This document shows positions 20,273 through 28,757 of a stretch of DNA of 64,000 nt, piece after piece. Made by a program: the position numbers and the translations under genes. The notes beneath the pieces were generated by a model. It did not search any database, had not been told where the DNA came from, and was given only the letters and a program-made list of their open reading frames with translations. Each line of letters opens with the position of its first letter. The first letter of the stretch is position 1. The DNA lies in assembly GCA_022559845.1 (NCBI GenBank), contig CM040126.1, positions 121,062,886 through 121,126,885 on the forward strand, in the 5' to 3' direction. The DNA is from Amorphophallus konjac. Lineage: Eukaryota > Streptophyta > Magnoliopsida > Alismatales > Araceae.

Positions 20273-21475
20273 TCACAGCCTCTTTACTTCAGCACTTCGC
20301 GATACCTCGGTGTAGTAGGATGCATCGAGCATTTGACACTCGAACACTTCGAAAGGATGCAGATCAGCAAACACCCTTTCTTCTTTTCCTTCATGGCAAT
20401 ATTTGATGCACTGGTGTAGCGTGGACGGCACTATCTGATATTCATGCAGCCATGGCCTTCCCAGCAGGGCTTTGTACGTGGTATTGGAGTCGATCACATA
20501 GAATCGTACCACGGTAGTGAGGTCTCCCAATGTGAGGTTGAAATCAGCTACCCCAAGAGGTGTCTCACACTTTTGGTTGAATCCTGCAATCTTCATGTCT
20601 CTGACCTTGGTGAGCTGCAGATCAAAGTAATATTTCTGATAGATGCGGTATGGGAGAATATTCACAGCAGCCCCTGGATCTATCAATATCCTGCTCAATG
20701 GCTGACAGTTCAGGGAACCCCTCATATACAACGGTCTGTTATGACTGGAATTTGGGATCAACATATCATCTTCTGTGAACGTGATCGAGGGCCCAGAATT
20801 CACTTCTGTCAAGAGTGCTTCATATTGTGCCGGCGACTGCAAGGCATCAATGATGGCTTGGCGGGCTTCTTCGCTCAGAGAGAGGATCTCCCAGATGGAA
20901 AACCTGGTAGGGAGCTTCTTCAACATTTTCATGATCCGGCTACCCACCCGGACATTGGATAGCCTCATCTCCTCCACCCAACGGGGTCTTGGAGGTTCAT
21001 GTGGTGCCTGTGGCCTTTGATGCCCGGCGCCAGTTTCATCCTCTAGGTCGATTCCCTGGGATGTTTCTTCTGTAGCAACGGCCCTTGGCTTTGCTAAAGG
21101 GTTACATCTTTCATCTTCTTCATGCTGCTTCTGCTTTCTATCTGCCGACTGCTGGCACTTGTTGTTTGTAGCTGGCATAACCTGCACTGACTGTTCGTTC
21201 TCCAGACTGGACAGAAATTCCAGGAATGAGGGGGCTTCATCTGCTTTTCTTCCCTCCTGGTATAAACTGGCAGGGGGAGGAACCTGGACGCCTCGCATCT
21301 CTGGTTCCGGGATTTGATAGGGCTGCTCCCCTCTGAACATGATGTTATGGTTAGCTGGTGGTGGGCGCCCCCATTTTCTCCCAGAACGTGTTGCATGGGC
21401 CGAGGTTGAGGCCTCAGCATGGTTGGCTTCTAGCGGGGCATTTGATGCTTCATCCTCGTCATTCTCCCCGGGCAA
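20273..21475 (-). CDS. Element A protease region
   Basis: The frame (400 residues) has an N-terminal Pro-rich part ('IMFRGEQPYQIPEPEMRGVQ') and a retropepsin-like domain: 'SRILIDPGAAVNILPYRIYQ' with the catalytic Asp at residue 266, then 'VRFYVIDSNTTYKALLGRPW'. It cuts the Gag-Pol polyprotein. The active site is D-P-G-A where D-S/T-G-A/S is usual; element B has D-P-R-A, so Pro after Asp is shared and likely normal for the family, while Arg in B is damage. The frame overlaps the end of gag by 46 bases and lies one frame over; element B keeps the two in one frame, so the shift near 21500 is probably an indel of this copy rather than programmed frameshifting. Confidence 0.85.
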   Translation of the reverse strand: MPGENDEDEASNAPLEANHAEASTSAHATRSGRKWGRPPPANHNIMFRGEQPYQIPEPEMRGVQVPPPASLYQEGRKADEAPSFLEFLSSLENEQSVQVMPATNNKCQQSADRKQKQHEEDERCNPLAKPRAVATEETSQGIDLEDETGAGHQRPQAPHEPPRPRWVEEMRLSNVRVGSRIMKMLKKLPTRFSIWEILSLSEEARQAIIDALQSPAQYEALLTEVNSGPSITFTEDDMLIPNSSHNRPLYMRGSLNCQPLSRILIDPGAAVNILPYRIYQKYYFDLQLTKVRDMKIAGFNQKCETPLGVADFNLTLGDLTTVVRFYVIDSNTTYKALLGRPWLHEYQIVPSTLHQCIKYCHEGKEERVFADLHPFEVFECQMLDASYYTEVSRSAEVKRL

Positions 21476-24400
21476 GGAAAAGAGTACCGACAGGGTGTTA
21501 CATTGTACTGTCGTGACTTTATTCTCTTTTTGGACTTGGGTCGTCTCTTCTTCTTCTGGGAATTTGGCTTTGCTGGCTCCTGCCCCCAGAAGGGCTCAGT
21601 CTCATCTTTTCTTTGTTCTGCCTCTGGCTGCTCTTCAATTTTCAATTCCTCGAGCTGTTCCCAGAGTATACAGTCTTTCACCAACAGGTGCTTGGGCTCT
21701 TTTTGCTCATATTCGTCGAGCTCATTGATATACTGTTGTAGACGCCTGGCTGCAGGACTTACTTCTTTATGTGCAGGGAGGGGAGTTTGTCTCCTCCGGT
21801 TGTGAGTAGGGATCCGGATGACTGGTCCGGTCTCAGCTGTACGCCATACTGGCTTTATTGGAGGCGGCTCGGGCCTTGGGGTGACACCCCGGATAACTGC
21901 TCCGCTGGTACTGGCTGCGGGAGTCTTCTTTCTGCTCTTTATGGGTATCATCTGCCATCCCTCCTGATCCTTCTGTGGGGTGAGGAAGCAAGCTTCATAG
22001 GTATGCCTGGTGCATTCTTCAGCGGCTTCCTTGGGCAGCTGTTGGTAGACTGAGATCATATTGGCAGCCAGCCTCCAGGGCGGAGGCTCATGTGGACGAG
22101 GCGGCTTCACCTGGTAATCTCCCAACTGCAGCTCACCCTTCTTAACCATTCCTTCCATGATATCTTTGAAGACATAACAGTCCTCAATCGCGTACCCCAG
22201 CGCACGGTGAAATGGACAGAACAGCGGATCATCTTTCTTTTCCGCATCTGCGGGTCTCTTCGGTTCAGGCAATGTTACCTTGTTGAACTTATATGCCCAG
22301 TTAAATAATGCTGATGTCTTATCTTTGGGAAAAGAGTAAGCCCTTCTCATTCTGTCTCTCAGAGAGACTTTATCCTTTCTTTCTGTCGCACGCTCAGGCG
22401 GGGGAGCTTCATCTGCTTCCTTTTTCCCTTTCTGTTGCTCAAAGGTTCTAAAATCGACGGCGTTGGCCTCAGAGTGTGATGGCCGTCGATCATTGGATTT
22501 TCCCTTCGGCATAGTGGGAGCATTGGCGGTCGGACGCTTGGACAAGAACGTCTCGACTTCCGCTACTATATTGTTCAGTCGGTCAAATGTTCTAACATCT
22601 GCACCGATCATCTTTTCTAGCACCTCTCTCCTGAGGCTTTGTTTACATATCTGCACTGCATCTTCTTGATGGGGAGGTCTTCTGCATTTCATAGCCAAGT
22701 TCCTCCACCTTTTGATGTAATCCAGTGCTGTCTCATCCTGTTTCTGCTTGGTTGCATACAGTTCTGCTATAGTGATCTCTCTTTCTGTGACATGAAATCT
22801 GTCACGGAACTTTCTCTGCATATCAGGCCAGTCAACCACCGACCCAGCTGGCAGGCTCGAATACCATTCAAAGGCTAACCCAGTGAGGGATGAGCCAAAG
22901 AATTTGAGCAGATAAGCTTCGTCGGCTGCCAAATCACCCATAATTGTGGTGTAGTAAGCTATGTGCTCCCTGGGGGAGCCTTGGCCATTGAACTTCTCAA
23001 ATTTTGGCGGCTTACTGACGCCCGGAGGCAATCTTTTAGCCGCATACTGGGGCGGATACGGCACCTTGTACACATCGTAGGTGCTGCCATCGTCACCAGT
23101 CTTCTCCGACAGCTTCATCTCCACAATTTTCTCAATCATCAGCTTGTGGGCTATGGCTGGATCTATCTCCTCTGGGAAGAAATGAGCTTGTTGCTGGCTG
23201 TGAGGAGTCGTCATCACAGTTGCGCGCAAGATGGGCGCGACAGGCTGCGTCTGAGATATAGAGGGCTGAGCCACTGTCTGCTGTGGAGTAGGTTGGCTCG
23301 GTGCTTTGCCCTTATCAGCTGGAGGAGGATTAGTCGGGACAGCCGTTTCTGCTGAGCTGGAAGTCTGCCCCACAGGTTCGGCTAGTTTGGAGACCGGTGT
23401 GGCTTCATGCCTCTCATTTAGCTGTCTTCTGAGAGCACTGATCTCCTGTTGATATCTTCTGAACATCATCTGGATCATGGGATCCAGAGTCGATGGGATC
23501 TGTATATCTTCTGAAGTCCCTTCAGCATCATCAACGAAGGGATTGTCTTCTTCTTCTGTTGTCACCACATTGACTGTCATGGTGGTGATCTTGCGGGTTT
23601 CCTCGTCATTCTTCATCTTATCTTTTGCAGCCTGGCCTCTTCTTGTGACGGGGCCTGGTCTGGTAGCCAGCCTGAGCAGTTCATCTGGCTGAGTTGGTAG
23701 CATATCCTGCCCCCTGGCGATTCCAGCCATGTTACAGGCGAAGATTTGCATTCTTCCTTTCTGCTTGCAAACTTTTCTTTTTGCCTGGTCAGGGTATTTG
23801 AGTCGGTCGAAGACCGATACTCTTTCTTCAGCTTCCTCTCTGTATAGGTCTTCTTCATCATATCCGGCCTCGCGGCCTCCTTCATAATCATTTGAATCGG
23901 AGGAGGAGGCTCCGAACATCATTTCTTGAAGGGCTTCTCCTTCTTGTTCATCCACGGTGCCCAAAGCACGGGACAATCTTTGTTGACCTAGGGCAGAGTT
24001 CCCTAGGTAATGGAAGTAGTCTTGGACCACTTGCTTCATCTCCTCCGGCTTGTGCCTTTGTGGCTCGGGTTGGAGTATCAATCTGTCCTGGCTCTTTTGC
24101 TGATAAGCCAGTCTCGCCACCTGAGCATTCAAATGCTCGGTTCTGGAGTATCTGAAGATATCAGCCTGTCTGGCACAGGCCCTTGGTCTTCTTGCAGCAA
24201 CCACAGTGATTGGTTCACTTCTTCTCACATCGCCAACTTGGCAGTAGTTGGCAGCAGCATCATGGTTCTTTCTTTGCCATCTTCTGCCCCCGGCCCCGGA
24301 GCGGGTGGCAGTAAAGTCCTCCTTCTTTTCATACCTTCTACCCCTCATCATGGGGCAAGCAGCAGTCATATTCCTTCCTTGACCCTCAGTCTCATCTCTC

Positions 24401-25110
24401 CTCCCCCGGGTCCTGGGGTAGACAGCAGTAGCATTTCTTTTGTCTTTTCTCTCTTCCCTTCTGCCCCCTGCTCTGAAGCGGGCAATAGTGACATCAGCAA
24501 GATTCTCTCTGTCTCGAGCTGGGACCCAGCTCTGTATCTTCTTCGGCCGCCAGACCTGTTTGTATCTTGCTGGCTTGGGCGCCAGCGTCTTCCTTTCATC
24601 AGCTTCCCGGCTGGCCCTCCTGGTGGCCAGAACTTGGAACTTGTTGTTGGTCGGGATGGTCGGGATAATCCTGTCCGGACGGATCTCCCTGGGGCGGCCG
24701 TCAAGGTTCGCCCTAATATCACCCATCATCATCGTCTTCCCGGAATTGGAAAGACGACGGTTAGCAGCGGCACACCGGCTTCTCCGGTTGGTTCTTTTCC
24801 CCTTCTGGGCAGCAGCGGGGACCATGTCCTTCCTTTGGACATGATGGACATAGCAGGAGACAACGGTGGAAGCTGTCTTCTTCAGTAAGCTAGCTTTCTC
24901 ATCAGTGGTCTGCGTCGGGGCACTTGCGGCAGTGCCTTGCTCATCGTTGTCGACCTGCAGAAGGTCGGTGAAGACGAGGCCCAGGCAGTTGGGCAGCCCG
25001 ACAGCAGGCGGCATTGATCCGAATGTAAGAGGTACCGCCAGGTAGCCCTCTCGCACATGCATGTCAATCGGTTGCTGGTCGAAGCAGACAGACATGATTC
25101 CAGCCGTCAT
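21430..25110 (-). CDS. Element A Gag with a long conserved N-terminal extension
   Basis: An open frame of 1226 residues. The ATG at 25110 is chosen because it is 9 bases after a strong splice acceptor and because B and C start their proteins the same way. Residues 1 to about 690 are an extension with blocks shared by B and C: 'GYLAVPLTFGSMPPAVGLPN', 'SGKTMMMGDIRANLDGR', 'PDRIIPTIP', 'YFHYLGNSALGQQRL' and 'MQIFACNMAG'. The retrotransposon-gag domain lies at about 700-830 ('FFGSSLTGLAFEWYSSLPAG', 'RFHVTEREITIAELYATKQK'). A zinc-knuckle-like C-P-F-H-R-A-L-G-Y..D-C follows at about 972. A Lys/Arg-rich tail ends it. Gag builds the particle; the extension has no function I recognise but sits where Ogre elements have their separate ORF1. 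Confidence 0.9.
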   Translation of the reverse strand: MTAGIMSVCFDQQPIDMHVREGYLAVPLTFGSMPPAVGLPNCLGLVFTDLLQVDNDEQGTAASAPTQTTDEKASLLKKTASTVVSCYVHHVQRKDMVPAAAQKGKRTNRRSRCAAANRRLSNSGKTMMMGDIRANLDGRPREIRPDRIIPTIPTNNKFQVLATRRASREADERKTLAPKPARYKQVWRPKKIQSWVPARDRENLADVTIARFRAGGRREERKDKRNATAVYPRTRGRRDETEGQGRNMTAACPMMRGRRYEKKEDFTATRSGAGGRRWQRKNHDAAANYCQVGDVRRSEPITVVAARRPRACARQADIFRYSRTEHLNAQVARLAYQQKSQDRLILQPEPQRHKPEEMKQVVQDYFHYLGNSALGQQRLSRALGTVDEQEGEALQEMMFGASSSDSNDYEGGREAGYDEEDLYREEAEERVSVFDRLKYPDQAKRKVCKQKGRMQIFACNMAGIARGQDMLPTQPDELLRLATRPGPVTRRGQAAKDKMKNDEETRKITTMTVNVVTTEEEDNPFVDDAEGTSEDIQIPSTLDPMIQMMFRRYQQEISALRRQLNERHEATPVSKLAEPVGQTSSSAETAVPTNPPPADKGKAPSQPTPQQTVAQPSISQTQPVAPILRATVMTTPHSQQQAHFFPEEIDPAIAHKLMIEKIVEMKLSEKTGDDGSTYDVYKVPYPPQYAAKRLPPGVSKPPKFEKFNGQGSPREHIAYYTTIMGDLAADEAYLLKFFGSSLTGLAFEWYSSLPAGSVVDWPDMQRKFRDRFHVTEREITIAELYATKQKQDETALDYIKRWRNLAMKCRRPPHQEDAVQICKQSLRREVLEKMIGADVRTFDRLNNIVAEVETFLSKRPTANAPTMPKGKSNDRRPSHSEANAVDFRTFEQQKGKKEADEAPPPERATERKDKVSLRDRMRRAYSFPKDKTSALFNWAYKFNKVTLPEPKRPADAEKKDDPLFCPFHRALGYAIEDCYVFKDIMEGMVKKGELQLGDYQVKPPRPHEPPPWRLAANMISVYQQLPKEAAEECTRHTYEACFLTPQKDQEGWQMIPIKSRKKTPAASTSGAVIRGVTPRPEPPPIKPVWRTAETGPVIRIPTHNRRRQTPLPAHKEVSPAARRLQQYINELDEYEQKEPKHLLVKDCILWEQLEELKIEEQPEAEQRKDETEPFWGQEPAKPNSQKKKRRPKSKKRIKSRQYNVTPCRYSFPCPGRMTRMKHQMPR

Positions 25111-25118
25111 TGTAGATT

Positions 25119-25131
25119 CCTGAAAATGAGG
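25119..25131 (-). promoter_or_regulatory. Predicted splice acceptor before element A gag
   Basis: Minus strand CTCATTTTCAG/G ends at 25120, nine bases before the gag ATG. Elements B (44911) and C (63000) have the same arrangement. Paired with the GTGGGC donor at 27471 it would remove a 2352-nt leader intron. Confidence 0.55.
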
Positions 25132-25206
25132 AAAGTGGACGGAATCAGAGGTTTGAGGGGGGCCCGCTGGGCCTCCTACTTTAGCGTAAAGATGAAGGGA
25201 GACTCA

Positions 25207-25224
25207 GTCCCACCGGGCGTGCCA
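25207..25224 (-). promoter_or_regulatory. Element A primer binding site
   Basis: Minus strand TGGCACGCCCGGTGGGAC, four bases (AGTC) inside the 5' LTR end. B (TGGCATGCCCGGTGGGAC) and C (TGGCACGTCCGGTGGGAC) have the same site with the same 4-base spacing. I could not assign the primer tRNA. Confidence 0.8.
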
Positions 25225-25228
25225 GACT

Positions 25229-28200
25229 TGTGGGAACGCGGATTTTTTATTATTTATTTATTTATTTATTTTGTTTATTATTTGATTTATTGGCGTGCCA
25301 GTCACATGTGTGACGATTTCATTGTGCGCTCGATCTGACTTGGTCAGTCGATTGTGAGTGATCGTGTCTGGACCAGAAGTCCGTCATACCATAAAGGCTA
25401 TGACGTTAATTACGTCCCCCCCTAAGGAGGACAACCCTTGATTAAACGCTAAAGATAGGAGGATGACAGCGGTAAAGCCGCGTGCTCAAAAGAGACGGAA
25501 TTCGTTCTCTTGTAAGACGTTAAATGGATTTGACAAAGCAGGAGTTTGTTATTTTTGGGATAAATTCGATGGCATATTCCCACCATCTTGGACCATGCCA
25601 AGCGGGGAATAGGAAACCACCCATGCAGCGGCAGGGTGGGATCCGTAAAAGATCGGGCATAATTGACCCAGAATCCGAGTAAGTGCTGGCGTGATATGAC
25701 ACGCTCCATGTGGGTGCGGTGGCGCATCTATATCCCCCTTCGAAGGACCATCGGAGAGCATGTAGGGACATAGCTCCGTGGGCCGACGGGGTTGAGAGAG
25801 AGAACATCACAGCTACCTGGCAAGGTATGTGTAAATTTCGGCAGCATGTCCCCTCAACTTGGATTATGCCAAGAGAGGATAGGTCATCATCCACGGAGTG
25901 CCGGGATGACGACCGAACGAGGATGGGCACCGGGCCCCGGGACATCGCTTGCATTTATACCATCGATTAATATCCTCTCGAAACCCCTCAGAACTCATGT
26001 AACGACATGGCCCTTTGGGTTCATGAGGGTGAAATCCGGATCGGGAATGAGGACTGTAGGGGAGGTCTTCCCCAATAATGTGTCTTCTCAAGCCATTAAT
26101 GACGGTCTCTGAACATCCCCGGGACATATATGTGAAGAGATCAGAAGGCTGACAACTGGTAGTGCAGAGATGGGCCTCTGACTGGACTTCATTTGGCCAA
26201 GATGAGGGGTCTCGGCATGGGCGGAGTTGGCATGTAGGGGCTCTCGGCGTGGGACTTCCCGGCGCGCCCATTACCGCGCCGGGAAGGTGGCGCCAGGAAG
26301 GGCTGGGAGGTTTGCATAAAAAGGGGAGTTGGCTTATAGGGAGGTCTCCGCGTGAAGCTTCTCGGCACGCTCCTGGCCGCGCCGGGAGCCTGGCACCGGG
26401 AGACTCATGTGAATGGGGTTTGAATGGCAGGGCCACGGTTTGTCGTTTAGCTGAATGGGAAAGAAGAGGACGGCCTCTCGGCGGGATAGTTCTCGGCGGG
26501 GAGTTTTGTACGCCGAGAAGGTGGAATTGCGACAGGGTTTCAGGGTTTACAGAGCTCAAACGATACTCTGCTTCTGGGATTCCTGAGCTTTCTGGCTGCG
26601 ATTGAAGCCGAATTTGAAGTGCAGGAGGGGGGATTTCATGGATGCTTCCCTGAGAAAGGGCCAAGGGGGATCTGGAGGGTAGAATCGATGGGGAACGAGA
26701 CCATCGTCTGGCTCTCTGAAGACTTTATTTATTTCTGCCGCCGGCCGTCTGGGGATCAAGAGATGACTGTCTCTGATCCCCTGGACGAACCCAATAGCAT
26801 CTAAAAACCGGTGACTGAGGAACCTTTAGCATCGAAACTCCAGACCCTAGTCATCCAATGGGTTAGAATGGAGGGTCGAGAGATCGAGATCGTCATTCGC
26901 CAGAATCGGAGGGATAGCAGCAGTCTGTAGAATCGGCATGTCCTCTCGTATAGCCGCAGTTCAGGAATCCAAGAGATTGATGTCTCTGGCCCTGAACGGC
27001 ACGAAGAGGAGCCTTAAGGGGCCTTGTGAGAAAGCTCGAAAGGGTGCGATGGATCTGCTCTCGAGACAGAAAGGGGGAAGGTGACAGAACCCAGTAACCC
27101 ATTAGATAAGGGTAGGGGTTCTGTTCCCATGCCTCTGAAGAGAAGATTCGTATGAATCATTAGACAGTTCGCATAGACTATAAGCATACACGGAGGAACG
27201 AAGAGCAGATATCTCCATCAGAGGGGAACAGACATTTCAATCAGAAGATCCCTAAATGGGTCCCGTTGATATTTCATTGCATTGCTCGAAGCCTTACACT
27301 GATTGTAAAAGAGAAATGCAAAATAGAGAGAGAGACGGAGCTCGAGACCTAAAACTCGCTAGCTACGTTTGATAAATCGAGAAGAAAACTCGCTAGATTA
27401 CATCAATAGAAAGAAAAGACAGCATGGGGAGGGCGGAGCATTGACTCCTCTCCCTCCCCGGAGCAGCCCACCTGAAGCTTGTCTGCTTCTTCCTCTCTTC
27501 TGCTTCTTCTCTTCGATCGGCCGAGGGGGGGGCTCTCTCTCTTGGCAGGACTCCCTCTCGATTCTTTTCTTCTCTTTCTTTTTTCTTCTTCTTTTTTTCT
27601 GATCCCTCTCCTTTTTTTCCTTTTTCTTGTTCGTCGCTTGTTTCATCGAAGGGATCAGGGTTTTATAACCATCTTCCCCCCATTTTTACCTTCTCGGCAG
27701 GCCTCATCACGGCGCGCCTCAACTGAGGCTTCCCGGCACGCAGGCATTCGACCTCTCTGTGCAGCTTTTGGGCTTCGACAAGAAGCTCCCGGCGCCACTT
27801 TCACAGGCCCAATTAAGCCTTTTAGACTAGGGCTTTGCTAGTCCTTCAAATACACCATCACCCAAGAGGGCCTTTCATTGACGACATATCTTGCATCGAG
27901 ATCATTATTAAGGTTTTCATCAGTCCGTAGATAGAAGTTTCGTCAATATTGTCATCTGAATGATGACAAAACCGGGTGTTATTTTATCGATATCGTCACC
28001 CGAATGGTGACGAGCTCGGACATCAGCTTTAGTCTGGAAAGACTTCAGCCGGGTGTATAATCTGTGGAGACGATTCTTCTTCTGTTCTGACTTTGCAAAA
28101 GCCTTTACAATCTTCATCTGCCGGTACCAGCTTCATCTTTATCTCATATTACATCTTTCGATAAGCCGACATCTGACTTACCCTGACACATCATCCGTGG

Positions 28201-28438
28201 ATTCTTGGACGAAGCTGTAGTACAGCTAGCATTAGAGTGGGCTAGAAGGTCTCATCAGTCGAGTGACTGCTGCTTTACCAGTGCTGCCGTCTAAGTGACA
28301 TCGGCACCGGGCATCAGCTTGGCCGACAAGGGTTTTAGCCGGGTGAATGGTTGACGAGCTTCATCAATGGTCTTTCACTGCTGGTCCGACCTCTTTTCAA
28401 TTATGCTTCCACCCTTGTTCATTTTCAAGGTGTCAACA
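25229..28438 (-). repeat. Element A 5' LTR (3210 bp)
   Basis: It matches the left LTR from TGTGGGAACG to GGTGTCAACA. In element sense the promoter features are a GGCGCG-rich block at about 27690-27800, a TATA box TATAAAA (minus, 27661-27667), a purine-rich leader, and a splice donor CTTCAG/GTGGGC at 27472/27471. The motif GGGGACATGCTGCCGAAATT lies at about 25834-25853. A hairpin and the sequence GTAATTAACG (about 25402-25440) near the inner end are shared with the LTRs of B and C. Confidence 0.92.
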
Positions 28439-28443
28439 CGTCT
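28439..28443. repeat. Target site duplication of element A, right copy (CGTCT)
   Basis: Repeats 2440-2444 and follows the LTR end TCAACA directly. Confidence 0.9.
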
Positions 28444-28757
28444 CCAGCGATTTTGGAGGGAGTTTCCCGTTGGAGGGCGATTACCCCAGCATTGGTTGGT
28501 CCCTAGGCGAGTCTTATGGCGCCCGTGGGGCGTGCTCGCCCGTTGTGGGGCCGAGGCCGACGTCATGGGGGGTAACGGTCGATCATCGGAGGGTTCTCTA
28601 GCGATCATCGCGCCTGGGCCGTAGCTTTCCTGTGCTGTCGAATCTGATGTTGAATCCTAATGGGCCGCGCTTAGATGGGCCGCAACTACAGAGCGCCTCT
28701 TGGGCGTGTTGTGGATGCAGGGCCGGTTTGGGCCCATCGTTGTTGGGCCGGTCATCA
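28444..28757 (-). repeat. Element D 5' LTR, outer part
   Basis: This G+C-rich stretch lies between the target duplication of A and the copia RT of element E. It completes the D LTR begun at 1930-2444. The outer boundary is a CA within GGTCATCAACA (28754, 28757 or 28760), which cuts copia coding sequence exactly at the RT Y-V-D-D motif. A 5-bp duplication for D cannot be checked because its other end is outside the window. Confidence 0.65.

Larger units (their letters stand above)
2445..28438 (-). mobile_element. Element A: complete 26-kb Tat/Ogre-like Ty3/gypsy LTR retrotransposon
   Basis: The ends are two direct LTRs (2445-5612 and 25229-28438) and a CGTCT target duplication. Coding direction is minus: the PBS lies inside the right LTR and the purine-rich tract beside the left LTR. 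Order in element sense: gag with long N-terminal extension, protease, RT, RNase H, archaeal-type RNase H, integrase, tandem repeats, a multi-exon gene on the opposite strand, PPT. The second RNase H and the opposite-strand gene between integrase and 3' LTR are hallmarks of the Tat lineage; the size and long pre-gag protein recall Ogre. It sits inside the LTR of element D. Frameshifts near the gag-protease, protease-RT and integrase-tail borders suggest this copy is no longer autonomous. Confidence 0.9.

Noticed and set aside
20060..20275. An Ogre-style intron between protease and RT of element A
   Set aside because: No good donor and acceptor pair joins the frames, and coding-like sequence similar to element B continues through the gap, so frameshifts are more likely.
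21430..21475. Programmed frameshift between gag and protease of A
   Set aside because: Element B reads through the same junction in one frame, so the shift in A looks like a copy-specific indel.
24010..24888. A 292-codon plus-strand frame opposite the gag extension
   Set aside because: Antisense shadow of the 1226-residue Gag frame; no domain and low-complexity composition.
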